Counted from the first letter of the stretch, positions 12,711-22,736 are shown. The stretch is DNA of 64,000 nucleotides from Pseudomonas triticifolii (GCF_014358015.1 NZ_JACONV010000002.1:434001-498000), one strand, 5' to 3'. A program made the numbers and translations. The notes: generated from the sequence alone by a model not told the origin.

Positions 12711-15557
12711 ATGGACAAGACTTACCAGCCGCACGCCATCGAAACTTCCTGGTACCAGACCTGGGAGTCAGAGAATTATTTCGCCCCTCAAGGCGCGGGT
12801 GACTCGTACACCATCATGATCCCGCCGCCGAACGTCACCGGCAGCCTGCACATGGGCCACGGTTTCAACAACGCGATCATGGACGCCCTGATCCGTTTCC
12901 GTCGCATGCAGGGCCGCAATACCCTGTGGCAGCCGGGCACCGACCATGCGGGTATCGCCACGCAGATGCTGGTGGAGCGCCGCCTTGAAGCGCAGGGCGT
13001 GAACCGTCACGAGTTGGGTCGCGAGAAGTTTCTGGACAAGGTCTGGGAATGGAAAGCCGAGTCCGGTGGCAACATCAGCCGTCAGATTCGTCGCCTTGGC
13101 TCGTCTGTGGACTGGAGCCGCGAGCGCTTCACCATGGACGACGGCCTGTCCGACGCTGTGAAAGAAGCCTTTGTACGCCTGCACGAAGACGGCCTGATTT
13201 ACCGCGGCAAGCGCCTGGTGAACTGGGACACCAAGCTGCACACGGCCATCTCCGACCTTGAAGTGGAAAACCACGACGAGAAAGGCCACCTCTGGAACCT
13301 GCGCTATCCATTGGCCGATGGCGCGAAAACCGCTGAAGGCCTGGATCACCTGATCGTTGCCACCACACGCCCGGAAACCATGCTCGGTGATGCTGCGGTT
13401 GCAGTGAACCCGCAGGACGAGCGCTACAAGGCGCTGATCGGCAAGTTTGTCGAGCTGCCGCTGGTGGGTCGTCGCATCCCGATCATTGCCGACGATTATT
13501 GCGATCCGGAATTCGGCACTGGCTGCGTGAAAATCACTCCAGCCCACGACTTCAACGACTATGAAGTCGGCAAGCGCCATAACCTGCCGCTGCTCAACAT
13601 TTTCGACAAGAACGCTGCCGTGCTGCCTGCTGCCCAGGTGTTCAACCTTGACGGCACGCTGAACGACACCGTCGACGGCACCCTGCCTGCCGAGTACGCA
13701 GGCCTGGATCGCTTCGAAGCCCGCAAACGCATCGTAGCCGCCTTCGACACCGCTGGCCTGCTGGTCAGCGTCGACGATCACGCCCTGAAAGTTCCGAAAG
13801 GCGACCGTTCCGGCACCATCATCGAGCCGTGGCTGACCGACCAGTGGTACGTATCCACCAAGCCACTGGCAGAACCTGCCATCGCCGCCGTCGAAGACGG
13901 CCGCATCGCCTTCGTGCCCAAGCAATACGAAAACATGTACTTCTCGTGGATGCGCGACATCCAGGACTGGTGCATCAGCCGTCAGCTCTGGTGGGGCCAT
14001 CGCATTCCCGCCTGGTACGACGAGTCGGGCAAGGTCTATGTCGGTCGCGACGAGGCCGAAGTGCGCGCCAAGCACAATCTGGGGCCGGACGTTGCACTGC
14101 AACAGGACAACGACGTACTCGACACCTGGTTCAGCTCGGGCCTGTGGACCTTCTCCACCCTCGGCTGGCCTGAAAAGACCGAAGCGCTGAAAACGTTCCA
14201 CTCCACCGACGTACTGGTCACCGGCTTCGACATCATCTTCTTCTGGGTCGCCCGGATGATCATGCTCACCATGCACCTGGTGAAAAACGAAGACGGCACA
14301 CCGCAAGTGCCGTTCAAGACGGTGTATGTACACGGTCTGGTGCGCGACGGCCAAGGCCAGAAGATGTCCAAGTCCAAGGGCAACGTGCTGGACCCGCTGG
14401 ACATCGTCGATGGCATCGACCTGGAAACCCTGGTACAGAAACGCACCAACGGTCTGATGCAGCCGCAACTGGCCAAGAAGATCGAGAAGCAGACCCGTCA
14501 GGAATTCGCCGAAGGCATTGCCAGCTACGGCACCGACGCCTTGCGCTTCACGTTCTGCTCGCTGGCGTCCACCGGTCGCGACATCAAGTTCGACATGGGC
14601 CGCGTCGAAGGCTATCGCAATTTCTGCAACAAGATCTGGAACGCGGCGCGCTATGTGCTCGACAAGGGCGAGGACTGCGGCCAGAACGGCGAAGCCGTGG
14701 AGCTGTCCCTGGCGGATCGCTGGATCATCTCGCAGTTGCAACGCACCGAAGCCGAAGTGACCCGTCAACTGGATCAGTTCCGCTTCGACCTTGCCGCACA
14801 AGCGCTGTACGAGTTCATCTGGAACCAATACTGCGACTGGTACCTGGAGCTGTCCAAGCCTGTGCTGTGGGACGAGACCGCGCCGGTCGAGCGCCAGCGC
14901 GGCACGCGTCGCACGCTGGTACGTGTGCTGGAAGTTGCGCTGCGTCTGGCGCATCCGTTCATGCCATTCATCACCGAAGAAATCTGGCAGCGCCTCGCGC
15001 CGCTGGCAGGCATCCAGGGCAAGACCATCATGCTGCAAGCGTGGCCGGTGGCCAACGAAGCACGCATCGACCAGGCCGCTGAAGACGACATCGAATGGCT
15101 CAAGGGCCTGATGCTGGCGGTGCGTAACATTCGTGGCGAAATGAACATCGGTCCGGGCAAGCCGCTGACGTTGTTCCTCAAGAACGTTACCGCCGAAGAC
15201 CAGCGTCGCCTGAGCGAGAACGAATACCTGCTCAAGAAACTGGCCAAGCTGGAATCCATGACCGTACTGACCGACGGTGCCGAAGCGCCATTGTCTGCAA
15301 CGGCACTGGTTGGCGACATGGAAGTGCTCGTGCCAATGGCCGGACTGATCGACAAAGGCGCGGAGCTTGCGCGTCTGGATAAAGAAATCCAGCGCCTGCA
15401 AGGCGAAGTGCAACGCGTGGGCGGCAAGCTGTCCAACGCAGCCTTCGTCGATAAGGCTCCGCCCGACGTCATTGCCAAGGAACGCGCCAAACTGACCGAA
15501 GCCGAGCAGGCCTTGGGCAAGCTGGCCGAGCAACACGCTCGTATCGCCAGCCTGTAA
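12711..15557 (+). CDS. valS: Valyl-tRNA synthetase
   Basis: Class I synthetase that charges tRNA-Val and edits threonyl-tRNA. 948 residues, full length. HIGH-type motif [15 protein letters not shown] near residue 39, a long CP1 editing domain (about 190-400), KMSKS motif [10 protein letters not shown] near residue 552, anticodon-binding domain, and the C-terminal coiled-coil arm ([20 protein letters not shown]). No clear Shine-Dalgarno lies before the ATG. A terminator with a UUCG loop follows. Essential and cytoplasmic. Confidence 0.98.
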   Translation: MDKTYQPHAIETSWYQTWESENYFAPQGAGDSYTIMIPPPNVTGSLHMGHGFNNAIMDALIRFRRMQGRNTLWQPGTDHAGIATQMLVERRLEAQGVNRHELGREKFLDKVWEWKAESGGNISRQIRRLGSSVDWSRERFTMDDGLSDAVKEAFVRLHEDGLIYRGKRLVNWDTKLHTAISDLEVENHDEKGHLWNLRYPLADGAKTAEGLDHLIVATTRPETMLGDAAVAVNPQDERYKALIGKFVELPLVGRRIPIIADDYCDPEFGTGCVKITPAHDFNDYEVGKRHNLPLLNIFDKNAAVLPAAQVFNLDGTLNDTVDGTLPAEYAGLDRFEARKRIVAAFDTAGLLVSVDDHALKVPKGDRSGTIIEPWLTDQWYVSTKPLAEPAIAAVEDGRIAFVPKQYENMYFSWMRDIQDWCISRQLWWGHRIPAWYDESGKVYVGRDEAEVRAKHNLGPDVALQQDNDVLDTWFSSGLWTFSTLGWPEKTEALKTFHSTDVLVTGFDIIFFWVARMIMLTMHLVKNEDGTPQVPFKTVYVHGLVRDGQGQKMSKSKGNVLDPLDIVDGIDLETLVQKRTNGLMQPQLAKKIEKQTRQEFAEGIASYGTDALRFTFCSLASTGRDIKFDMGRVEGYRNFCNKIWNAARYVLDKGEDCGQNGEAVELSLADRWIISQLQRTEAEVTRQLDQFRFDLAAQALYEFIWNQYCDWYLELSKPVLWDETAPVERQRGTRRTLVRVLEVALRLAHPFMPFITEEIWQRLAPLAGIQGKTIMLQAWPVANEARIDQAAEDDIEWLKGLMLAVRNIRGEMNIGPGKPLTLFLKNVTAEDQRRLSENEYLLKKLAKLESMTVLTDGAEAPLSATALVGDMEVLVPMAGLIDKGAELARLDKEIQRLQGEVQRVGGKLSNAAFVDKAPPDVIAKERAKLTEAEQALGKLAEQHARIASL

Positions 15558-15567
15558 GGCGAACGAC

Positions 15568-15600
15568 AACAGCCAGCCCATTCGTGGGCTGGCTGTTTAT
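15568..15600 (+). terminator. Rho-independent terminator of valS
   Basis: AACAGCCAGCCCA (15568-15580) pairs perfectly with TGGGCTGGCTGTT (15585-15597) around a TTCG tetraloop; a T-rich stretch follows. Confidence 0.88.
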
Positions 15601-15620
15601 TTTGCATCGATGAACGCTGA

Positions 15621-15735
15621 CCTATTCGCGAACACGCTGCCACTGAGCCAACGCCGAGCGACTGCGGGAACTGCCACCCTGTTTCTGATACAGCATGCAC
15701 AGGACCGTGGGAACGAGCCTGCTCGCGAATAGGCC
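15621..15735. repeat. REP-like unit with a partial inverted copy
   Basis: GTGGGAACGAGCCTGCTCG at 15707-15725 continues into CGAATAGGCC and resembles the common Pseudomonas REP core. A partial inverted copy, CCTATTCGCGAA, lies at 15621-15632, leaving a degraded pair between valS and rlmF. Confidence 0.55.
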
Positions 15736-15768
15736 CGCCAATGCGACACAACGGCTGAAATCATACCC

Positions 15769-16773
15769 ATGACCGACACCCCCAAACCGCCCCGCAAAAA
15801 GCCCCAGCGCAACGTCAAGCCTGCGCCACCCCGCGAGAAAGCCACGCTGCATCCGCGCAATCGGCATCAGGGCCATTACGACTTCCCCAAGCTGATCAAG
15901 TCCAGCCCGGAACTGGCGAAGTTCGTGATCCTCAATCCCTACGGCAAGGAAAGCATCGACTTTGCCAACCCGCAGGCGGTGCGGGTGTTCAACCGTGCAC
16001 TGCTCAAGGCGTTCTACGGCATTGCCCACTGGGACATCCCGACCGATTACCTGTGCCCACCGATTCCCGGACGTGCGGACTATCTGCACTTTCTGGCGGA
16101 CCTGCTGGCCGAGGGCAATGACGGCGTGATCCCACGGGGCGCGTCCGTGAAAGCACTGGACATCGGCACTGGTGCCAACTGCATTTACCCGCTGCTGGGT
16201 CATAGTGACTATGGCTGGCACTTCGTGGGCTCGGAGATCGACAGCACGGCGATTGCCGCAGCGACCACCCTCGTCAAGGCCAACAACCTGCACAAGGCCA
16301 TCAGCGTGCGCCTGCAAGCCAATCGCAAACACATCCTGTCGGGGCTGCTCGACAGCAGCGAACGCTTCGATGTGAGCCTGTGCAACCCGCCCTTCCACGC
16401 CTCGCTGGAAGAAGCGCAGCGCGGCAGCCAGCGAAAGTGGCGCGCCCTGGGTAAAGCCGACCCGAAACGCAAACTGCCGGTGCTCAATTTTGGCGGACAA
16501 TCTCAGGAACTGTGGTGCGAGGGTGGCGAGATCGGCTTCGTGACGCAACTGATCCAGGAAAGCGCACAGGTGCCGAACCAGGTGCTGTGGTTCAGCACCC
16601 TGGTCTCCAAAGCGTCCAATCTGCCCCCGATTCAAAGCGCTCTCAAGAAAGCCGGGGCGCTGGAGGTCAAGGTGGTGGAGATGGGTCAGGGGCAAAAGCA
16701 GAGCCGCTTTGTGGCCTGGACGTTTCTGGACAAAGCGCAGCAAAGCGCGTGGCGGCAGCCGATTGCCCGATAA
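15769..16773 (+). CDS. rlmF: 23S rRNA (adenine-1618 N6) methyltransferase
   Basis: SAM-dependent enzyme that methylates A1618 of 23S rRNA. 334 residues; a basic, proline- and lysine-rich N-terminus (first ~35 residues) precedes the methyltransferase fold. SAM-binding motif [16 protein letters not shown]; catalytic motif CNPPFHAS, of the N6-adenine NPPF type. The region [18 protein letters not shown] is characteristic of the RlmF/YbiN family. The ATG is preceded by no strong ribosome site. Monocistronic, between a REP-like repeat and a structured intergenic element. Confidence 0.92.
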   Translation: MTDTPKPPRKKPQRNVKPAPPREKATLHPRNRHQGHYDFPKLIKSSPELAKFVILNPYGKESIDFANPQAVRVFNRALLKAFYGIAHWDIPTDYLCPPIPGRADYLHFLADLLAEGNDGVIPRGASVKALDIGTGANCIYPLLGHSDYGWHFVGSEIDSTAIAAATTLVKANNLHKAISVRLQANRKHILSGLLDSSERFDVSLCNPPFHASLEEAQRGSQRKWRALGKADPKRKLPVLNFGGQSQELWCEGGEIGFVTQLIQESAQVPNQVLWFSTLVSKASNLPPIQSALKKAGALEVKVVEMGQGQKQSRFVAWTFLDKAQQSAWRQPIAR

Positions 16774-17210
16774 TTGTCTATCCGCGGGGTATTTTGTGAC
16801 GATCAGGTCCGTTTAACGCCCAAAAAGGAGACAGCGCCGGGACGCTTTTCTAACGCGATGGTGAGTACACCGCCGATCGCGACGCGGGTGAAGGCTGAGT
16901 TCTGGCGCTGATTCGGGGGGCAATCGGCATGGATGCCGATTGAGCCGCATTGGGCCATGGATGGCCCGTTGCGGCGACCCCCGAATCAGTGTCAGGACGA
17001 AGGAACCCCGGCGAAGCCGGGGCCGGAACCGGAGCTAAGGGGTTTGCCTACTTTGCCCCGTCAAAGTAGGTCGCCGAGGGGCGAAAAGGTGATGTGAGCA
17101 ATGCGCTCAGCTTACTGAGTCCGCAGTCTCTACCAGCTGTGACGCAAAGCATCACAGGCGGCATGACAACTCAGAGCGTGGCACGATCACTACATTTCAC
17201 CCGCCCACAA
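16774..17210. repeat. Structured intergenic element after rlmF (nested inverted repeats)
   Basis: About 300 bases packed with inverted repeats. A 12-base outer stem, CTGATTCGGGGG (16908-16919) with CCCCCGAATCAG (16978-16989), encloses two hairpins: CAATCGGCAT/ATGCCGATTG (16921-16942) and one built on GGGCCAT/ATGGCCC (16945-16974). Then come CCCCGGC-GAA-GCCGGGG (17006-17022), CCTACTTTG/CAAAGTAGG (17047-17070) and TCGCC/GGCGA (17071-17084). A 51-codon minus-strand frame overlaps its left part. From memory, very similar sequence recurs between genes in other Pseudomonas genomes, so it is probably a dispersed repeat or structured RNA; this is unchecked. Confidence 0.7.
16803..16958 (-). CDS. Possible small protein encoded in the structured element
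   Basis: 51-codon frame from the ATG at 16958 (MAQCGSIGIHADCPP), ending ALEKRPGAVSFLGVKRT at 16803. I recall this C-terminal wording from small hypothetical proteins annotated in many Pseudomonas genomes, which shows that the sequence recurs but not that it is translated. The 5' half coincides with the two inner hairpins of the element, and I see no good ribosome site. It could be a genuine small protein or a frame that is open only because the repeat is conserved for its structure. Confidence 0.3.
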   Translation of the reverse strand: MAQCGSIGIHADCPPNQRQNSAFTRVAIGGVLTIALEKRPGAVSFLGVKRT

Positions 17211-17245
17211 AAAAGCCGTGCCCGGTAATCCGGTGCACGGCTTTT
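17211..17245 (-). terminator. Terminator of the HU-family gene
   Basis: AAAAGCCGTGC (17211-17221) pairs with GCACGGCTTTT (17235-17245), with an inner CCGG/CCGG stem. The minus strand ends in a run of T. Confidence 0.88.
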
Positions 17246-17262
17246 CAACAGCAAGCGGTCGC

Positions 17263-17544
17263 TTACTTGTTGATCGAGTCGGTCAGCACTTTGGCTGGAA
17301 CGAACTTGACGACTTTCTTGGCAGCGATTTCGATGGCTGCGCCAGTCGAAGGGTTGCGGCCGGTACGAGCTGGACGCTCGGTCACTTTCAGCTTACCAAT
17401 GCCTGGCAGAGTGATTTCTGCACCGTTTTCCAATTGGTCGGCAACGATCTGGCCCAATTGCTCAAGAGCATTACGCGCGGTGGTTTTTGGCGCGTCGATA
17501 GCTTCAGCGATATCGGCGATCAATTGGTCTTTAGTAAGAGCCAT
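17263..17544 (-). CDS. HU-family DNA-binding protein
   Basis: Small basic nucleoid protein of 93 residues that bends DNA as a dimer. N-terminal helices ALTKDQLIADIAEAIDAPKT, then the beta-arm signature GIGKLKVTERPARTGRNPST, with the RNP tip used to intercalate DNA. The C-terminus AKKVVKFVPAKVLTDSIN is typical. GGAAGGAACACCACC upstream of the ATG is a good ribosome site. Monocistronic with its own terminator. It is divergent from yejK, another nucleoid protein. It resembles the secondary HU-like proteins of Pseudomonas rather than HupB at lon, so I give no gene symbol. Confidence 0.92.
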   Translation of the reverse strand: MALTKDQLIADIAEAIDAPKTTARNALEQLGQIVADQLENGAEITLPGIGKLKVTERPARTGRNPSTGAAIEIAAKKVVKFVPAKVLTDSINK

Positions 17545-17938
17545 GGTGGTGTTCCTTCCCTATCAAATTCATTTGGATTGCAGAGCGCAACGTCGGCCCG
17601 TGGCCAGGCAATGAACCTGGCCCCCCGCTAGCAGCCACGATTAATCGCGAAATGTAGATACTGAAACCGGGTATTGGTTCGGCCTACGCGTGCACAAACT
17701 GCATGCTTGACGCGCTAAGGTGCGCAAGACCGCGCAAAACTAGCACAGAGCCGGGTAAATATCCGCCTCTACCTATCCTTTTGGTCAGGTTTTAACAGCA
17801 ATTGCACAAAATTTAACCAACCGCCTGGTTCTGCGGGCGAAAACCAGCCGCCTCAGGGCCATTGCGGGCACGCCTGCGTTACACTGACGGCCTTGCAACG
17901 AGCTGCACGCTCTTCACCTTTTTCCAGCCGAGAAGCCC
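17545..17938. promoter_or_regulatory. Divergent region between the HU-family gene and yejK
   Basis: 394 bases with the promoters of both nucleoid-protein genes. It is partly AT-rich around 17760-17820. No recognisable operator or RNA gene. Confidence 0.5.
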
Positions 17939-18940
17939 ATGCCGATCCGTCATTGCATCGTCCACCTGATCGACAAAAAACCCGACGGTACGCCCGCTGT
18001 TCTCCATGCTCGCGACTCCGAACTCGCTGAGTCCCAAGCCATCGAGAACATGCTGGCCGACCTCAACGAGAACTACAACGCCAAACAAGGCAAGGCATGG
18101 GGGCTGTTCCATGCCGAGTCGGGTGCACATCCTTTCAGCGGCTGGCTGAAGGAATACCTGGACGGCGGCAAGGACTTCACGGCGTTCTCCCGCGTTGCGG
18201 TCGAGCATCTGCAGAAGTTGATGGAAGAGTCCAACCTGTCGGTCGGCGGCCACGTTCTGTTCGCCCATTACCAGCAAGGCATGACCGACTACATGGCGAT
18301 CGCCCTGTTGCACCATAGCGAAGGCGTGGCCGTGAACGCCGAGCTGGACGTGACACCTTCACGCCACCTGGATCTGGGTCAGTTGCACCTTGCGGCGCGG
18401 ATCAACATCTCGGAATGGCAGAATAACAAGCAGTCCAAGCAATACATCTCGTTCATCAAGGGCAAGAATGGCAAGAAGGTCTCGGAATATTTCCGCGACT
18501 TCATCGGTTGTCAGGAAGGTGTCGATGGTCCTGGCGAGACCCGTACCTTGCTCAAGGCCTTCAGCGATTTCGTCGAGAGCGAAGACCTGCCCGAAGAGTC
18601 GGCACGCGAGAAAACCAAAACCCTGGTCGATTACGCCAGCAGCCAGAGCAAGATGGGCGAGCCGATGGGCCTTGAAGAGCTGTCGGAGCTGATCGACGAA
18701 GAACGTCCACGCGCGTTCTACGACCACATCCGCAACAAGGACTACGGCCTGTCGCCAGAAATCCCGGCAGATAAACGCACGCTCAATCAGTTCCGCCGCT
18801 TCACAGGCCGTGCAGAGGGCCTGTCGATCAGTTTTGAAGCCCATCTGCTGGGCGACAAGATCGAGTACGACGAAACCGCCGGCACGCTGATTATCAAGGG
18901 CCTGCCGACCCAGCTGACCGATCAGTTGAAGCGGCGGTAA
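17939..18940 (+). CDS. yejK: Nucleoid-associated protein YejK (NdpA)
   Basis: Abundant nucleoid protein of the YejK/NdpA family; molecular role little known. 333 residues, full length. Starts [20 protein letters not shown]; typical segments are [39 protein letters not shown] and [20 protein letters not shown] stretch lies just before the ATG. The membrane-anchored glutaredoxin gene follows by 5 bases, so they are probably cotranscribed. Divergent from the HU-family gene, which places two nucleoid proteins around one regulatory region. Confidence 0.93.
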   Translation: MPIRHCIVHLIDKKPDGTPAVLHARDSELAESQAIENMLADLNENYNAKQGKAWGLFHAESGAHPFSGWLKEYLDGGKDFTAFSRVAVEHLQKLMEESNLSVGGHVLFAHYQQGMTDYMAIALLHHSEGVAVNAELDVTPSRHLDLGQLHLAARINISEWQNNKQSKQYISFIKGKNGKKVSEYFRDFIGCQEGVDGPGETRTLLKAFSDFVESEDLPEESAREKTKTLVDYASSQSKMGEPMGLEELSELIDEERPRAFYDHIRNKDYGLSPEIPADKRTLNQFRRFTGRAEGLSISFEAHLLGDKIEYDETAGTLIIKGLPTQLTDQLKRR

Positions 18941-18945
18941 CCCAT

Positions 18946-19296
18946 ATGCTGATGCGCACGCTCAAAAAGTTCGCCCTGATCATGCTGGTTGTGGTGATCT
19001 ATCAGAACTGGGGAAAAATCGAGAATTTCGTCAACCCTCCGCCCGCAAGCGTTGCGCAGAACTACAGCCAGGCAAAGGTGGTGATGTACGCCACCGAATG
19101 GTGCGGCTACTGCAAGCAGACGCGCCGTTTCCTCGACAGCAAGGGCATTGCCTATCGGGAATACGATATCGAGAAGTCCGAGGAAGGACGCAAAGCGTAT
19201 GAAGCGCTGGGCGGACGCGGCATCCCGCTGATCGATGTGAACGGCACGCTGATCAGGGGCTTCAGTCCGGATCAGATACTGGCCGCCCTGAAGTAA
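18946..19296 (+). CDS. Membrane-anchored glutaredoxin-like protein
   Basis: 116 residues. A hydrophobic anchor at residues 8-20 (ALIMLVVVIYQNW) is followed by a linker and a glutaredoxin fold from about residue 43. The active site is WCGYC, with two cysteines, so a dithiol mechanism is possible; GRGIPLIDVNG carries the cis-proline. The anchor without a cleavage site suggests an inner-membrane protein with a periplasmic or cytoplasmic redox domain. An ATG at 18952 is an alternative start. It lies 5 bases after yejK. Natural partner unknown. Confidence 0.88.
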   Translation: MLMRTLKKFALIMLVVVIYQNWGKIENFVNPPPASVAQNYSQAKVVMYATEWCGYCKQTRRFLDSKGIAYREYDIEKSEEGRKAYEALGGRGIPLIDVNGTLIRGFSPDQILAALK

Positions 19297-19323
19297 TCGA
19301 CGCGCGGAATGCTTTGCGCTCAG

Positions 19324-19342
19324 CCGCGGCTCAAAGCCGCGG
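19324..19342. other. Hairpin at the convergent junction of glutaredoxin and hydrolase genes
   Basis: CCGCGGCT (19324-19331) pairs with AGCCGCGG (19335-19342) around CAA. It overlaps the stop of the minus-strand hydrolase gene; no T-run, so termination there is uncertain. Confidence 0.5.
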
Positions 19343-21544
19343 CGTTATCAGCAGTGCGCGCTCACGCCCGAACAAGGCATTGGACAGCGCCCTGACTTCG
19401 ATGACGGAGACGAACCGTCCAGTGTCGAGGAACTCACCCTTAAAGCCTCCTGCCGGAATCACAAACCTGACCGAGGTCGACTGCATGCCCGGCTCGAATA
19501 CCGTGGCGGCGTCAAGTCGCATGATGCCCTCGGTGTTATGGACAATGAGCGTGTACACCCGCAGCGACACTTTCCGGGCCGTGGCCTGCGACAGCGTGAT
19601 GCCAATCTCCAGCACCTGCTCCATGCCCGTTGGTTCGACATGAATATCTTCAACGTGGACGAAGGGCAGCGGGAGTGACTGATAGCCTCCCAGAGAAGGC
19701 GTCACAAACGCGATGTCGGACAAGTAAACCGAGCCACCACGCGGCAGTGTGAATGACAGCGCGTCAAGCGAGTCCGAAAGACTGGAAGAGAAGTCGGACA
19801 GCGGTAGGATGACCTGCTGTTTGAGCAGCGTCCCAAGCCCCGGAACGATTTCGGGAATGGGCCACAGAGAGACGCCCTGTCGATTGAGGTCCAGAGTGTT
19901 GCCGTTCAACGCCACCTGCAGTTCAACGGCTGCGCCATTGTTCTCACTCAACAGATGAGCCACGTGAAAGCTCAAGTGGCTGTAAGACGACCTGTCTATA
20001 GAGTGCTGTGTGTCAACAGGGCGCAGTTCAAGCTCGGCGGGAGACTGAGGCTGTTCGCTCTTCAGATTCAAAAAACCGTGATAGCCGTTATGGGCATAAC
20101 GCAGGTCACTGTTGAACGATGATTTCTGACATATGACGCCCAGCCCTTTCGTGACCGTCCAGGCCCACGGATCCGAAGTCGATGACGCGCCTTCAGCATA
20201 AAGCGTTTCAAAACTCTGGACCGTGTAGCGATGAGAGGAAGGAAAATGCGCTGCGCTCCTGACTTCAGTCTCCGGCAATCCGGGCACGGTCACGGTCACG
20301 GGCGAACCATCAAACAGCTTCAGGTAGGACAATTCACCGCCCAGCGTCAGGCGAAAAAAACCCGTGACATAGACAGAAGCCAAGAGGCGCTGTTGCTTCT
20401 CATTAAGCCGCGGGAGATCGATGTTTCCCCACGTTTGATCCGCATCATCTGCGCCAGCCGGGAATTCCGGAGACCAGACATGATTAAAATAATTATGATT
20501 GGCACCCAGCATCAGGACCGTGCTGTGCAGCACATCGTCGTCGAACGCATAGCGGGACAGATCGGAAAACCCCTGCCCCGTCAAATCCAGAACATCGCCG
20601 TCCAGAAACGGCAGAACAGTCGCCGTGTGCACGTCGGGGATCGCAATACCTTCGCGCGCCGTGCTGCCCATGAATAAAGCGGCCCGAAGACCAAAGCCTT
20701 TATTCAGCAGCCTGTTCAGCGTGATGGCCCTGGCAATGCCCTCTCCACCACGAGAATGCCCCACAAGGCCTATGTTGTTCAGATCAAGCCGGCCGGTCAG
20801 TTGCGACAGCTTCGGACACTCGCCTTTGTTAGCGCGAGCCAACAGCTCAAGATGGGCAAGCACCAGATGCCCGCGCAACGTGCCCCCTATCGCAATGGCG
20901 CCGTTGGCATCGACCGGGTAGATCCCATTGGCGGATATCGAGACCACTGCATAGCCTTGACTGGCAAGTGCCGATGCAATCGTGTCGTAGCCCTCATGGT
21001 TGGGACAAGGGTGTTCATCGGCCTTGCATGGCCAACTGTAGCCCGTTGAACCGGTGTTTCCCAGGCACGGGTGATGCCTGCCATGCAGAAACACGACAAC
21101 CGGGTGGGGTGTCTGGGGTTTGGTATCCGGGAGGTAAACGGCTGCTCGCAGCTCCACCCTGGCGTCGATACCCGGCAGTGCCAGCGCCTCATCGCCGTGA
21201 TCGTAATCCTGGCGAACGACCTTGTATCGACTCGGCGACAGAGGGTTTGGCGCCGTAGGCCAGGCAGGACTGCGCAGTACTTGCGGGCGGGGATGGGACT
21301 TTCTTGCAGCACGACTCGACGATAAAAAAACTTTAGGCGTTGCAACATCCCTGAGGGTGTGAACATCCGCAGCAGATATCGAGGCTCTCAAGGTCTTCCG
21401 ATCATCGGATAAACGGGCTGTGCGAACCACGCCGTCGATTATCAATGTCGGGTATTCGTTACCCGTATAACCCTTGTCGCCCAGGTAATAGTCCACATAA
21501 AAAGCCGTGCCGTCCTGACCTGTTTTCCAGCTGTTTGCATCCAT
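19331..21544 (-). CDS. Large alpha/beta-hydrolase, unknown substrate
   Basis: 737 residues, much longer than a single hydrolase domain. The core spans about 125-420: oxyanion segment VVVFLHGRHHPC (148-160), nucleophile elbow GLVGHSRGGEG with Ser264, a candidate acid Asp315 or Asp317 in FLDGDVLD, and a candidate His350 or His355 in GANHNYFNH. Four cysteines near 160-180 and 243 could form disulfides, yet no signal peptide is visible. The last ~250 residues look like beta-sandwich modules. AAGGGAG lies before the ATG. Base composition seems lower in GC than that of the neighbours, suggesting acquisition. It recalls actinobacterial secreted esterase/lipase-like proteins; substrate unknown. Confidence 0.75.
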   Translation of the reverse strand: MDANSWKTGQDGTAFYVDYYLGDKGYTGNEYPTLIIDGVVRTARLSDDRKTLRASISAADVHTLRDVATPKVFLSSSRAARKSHPRPQVLRSPAWPTAPNPLSPSRYKVVRQDYDHGDEALALPGIDARVELRAAVYLPDTKPQTPHPVVVFLHGRHHPCLGNTGSTGYSWPCKADEHPCPNHEGYDTIASALASQGYAVVSISANGIYPVDANGAIAIGGTLRGHLVLAHLELLARANKGECPKLSQLTGRLDLNNIGLVGHSRGGEGIARAITLNRLLNKGFGLRAALFMGSTAREGIAIPDVHTATVLPFLDGDVLDLTGQGFSDLSRYAFDDDVLHSTVLMLGANHNYFNHVWSPEFPAGADDADQTWGNIDLPRLNEKQQRLLASVYVTGFFRLTLGGELSYLKLFDGSPVTVTVPGLPETEVRSAAHFPSSHRYTVQSFETLYAEGASSTSDPWAWTVTKGLGVICQKSSFNSDLRYAHNGYHGFLNLKSEQPQSPAELELRPVDTQHSIDRSSYSHLSFHVAHLLSENNGAAVELQVALNGNTLDLNRQGVSLWPIPEIVPGLGTLLKQQVILPLSDFSSSLSDSLDALSFTLPRGGSVYLSDIAFVTPSLGGYQSLPLPFVHVEDIHVEPTGMEQVLEIGITLSQATARKVSLRVYTLIVHNTEGIMRLDAATVFEPGMQSTSVRFVIPAGGFKGEFLDTGRFVSVIEVRALSNALFGRERALLITPRL

Positions 21545-21739
21545 TATCGGACTCCCTTCTTAATAACGACCCTTATGGCGGCCGCTCATCCCTACACTGA
21601 AAAGTATAGAGCGGCACGCCCCTCGTCCTTGAGGGGGATTGACGAAAGCTAATAATGGTTTGAACCAAGAGTCAAGTTGATAGGGCCCAATCGGTCAGTG
21701 CTTCACTCCCTCGCGCCCGGCAAGGCGCTCGCGACATAG

Positions 21740-22672
21740 TTACAGCGCATTGATCACAAACCCAAGTCTTGGGAAATGCACATGCACCACACCCACGCGA
21801 TCATCCTCGCGACGCAGGATCAGTTCTTCACTGCCGACAAACACCAGCTCTCCCTCAACGGCATCCACGCCGTAATCAATCGCCGATATCGCCACCTGAT
21901 CGCCAGCCTTGAAACCGTTGGCGTCAGCAAAGGTTTCATCAGGCAGCGGCGCTGGCGTGGCGTTTCGGGCGATCTCGATGGCCTCGGTTGAACTCAGGTC
22001 GCTGTGCGCGCCATGGCCAAAGCCCAGCACACGACCAAGCCATACGCCGACCTCTGGATAGTTATCCACAAAGGGCGCCGTCACCGGTGTCTGTTTAAGG
22101 AACCACAAGGTGTGCGCCACGCTGAAATCAGCGATGGACGGCGCGCCAAACAGAAAGTCACCGTTGCGCGACAACTGCAACTCCAGGCGTGCCATGAACG
22201 CGGGCCATTGATGCCTGGCCTGTTCAGCGGGAAGGCGAGTGGCATTGCCACCGTTGAAGAGTGCGGAACGGTCCGCTACGAAGGCCTTGGCAGCCTCCGG
22301 CGGCACCTTGGCAAAACGCACGGCCAGTGATTCAGGCTGGAACACCAGACTTACGGCATGCATGAACATCACCGAGTCGGCCCAGGCGGCAAAACTGGCC
22401 ACGGTGAATTCCTGTCCTTGCGGGTAGAACGTCGGCGAGGCCTTTTCCTGCTCGAGCCGCCGCGCCATCAAGGCCGTATCGCAGTAGATATCTGCACCGA
22501 CCTGCAATACCGGCGTCTTGCGATAACCGCCCGTCAGCGCGGTCAGGTCAGGCTTGGGCATGATCGAGGGAATGGTCACCGAGCGCCATGAGAGGCCCTT
22601 GAAACCCAGCATCAGACGGGCTTTTTCGGCAAACAACGAGGTGGGGTAATGGTGAAGGATCAACTCGGACAT
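21740..22672 (-). CDS. Glutathione S-transferase family protein
   Basis: 310 residues from the ATG at 22672, which has GAGG upstream. N-terminal thioredoxin-fold domain: SELILHHYPTSLFAEKARLM, then the conserved GGYRKTPVLQVGADIYCDT with the cis-proline. The helical C-terminal GST domain covers about 95-210. A further ~90 residues form an extra C-terminal beta-rich extension (FKAGDQVAISAIDYGVDAVE) that ordinary GSTs of ~205 residues lack, so this is a fused or extended subfamily. The catalytic residue is uncertain. Cytoplasmic, probably detoxification or thiol transfer. Confidence 0.88.
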   Translation of the reverse strand: MSELILHHYPTSLFAEKARLMLGFKGLSWRSVTIPSIMPKPDLTALTGGYRKTPVLQVGADIYCDTALMARRLEQEKASPTFYPQGQEFTVASFAAWADSVMFMHAVSLVFQPESLAVRFAKVPPEAAKAFVADRSALFNGGNATRLPAEQARHQWPAFMARLELQLSRNGDFLFGAPSIADFSVAHTLWFLKQTPVTAPFVDNYPEVGVWLGRVLGFGHGAHSDLSSTEAIEIARNATPAPLPDETFADANGFKAGDQVAISAIDYGVDAVEGELVFVGSEELILRREDDRVGVVHVHFPRLGFVINAL

Positions 22673-22736
22673 GTTCAGCCTCAAGGCACGTGGAAAGCGG
22701 ACAGCTTACCCCGCTGCCCGCTGACAGCCTACGGCC

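Noticed and set aside
12768..15581. Very long antisense frame (over 900 codons) opposite valS
   Set aside because: It mirrors codon bias of a high-GC gene on the other strand; valS has all its motifs. The antisense frame has no recognisable protein features.
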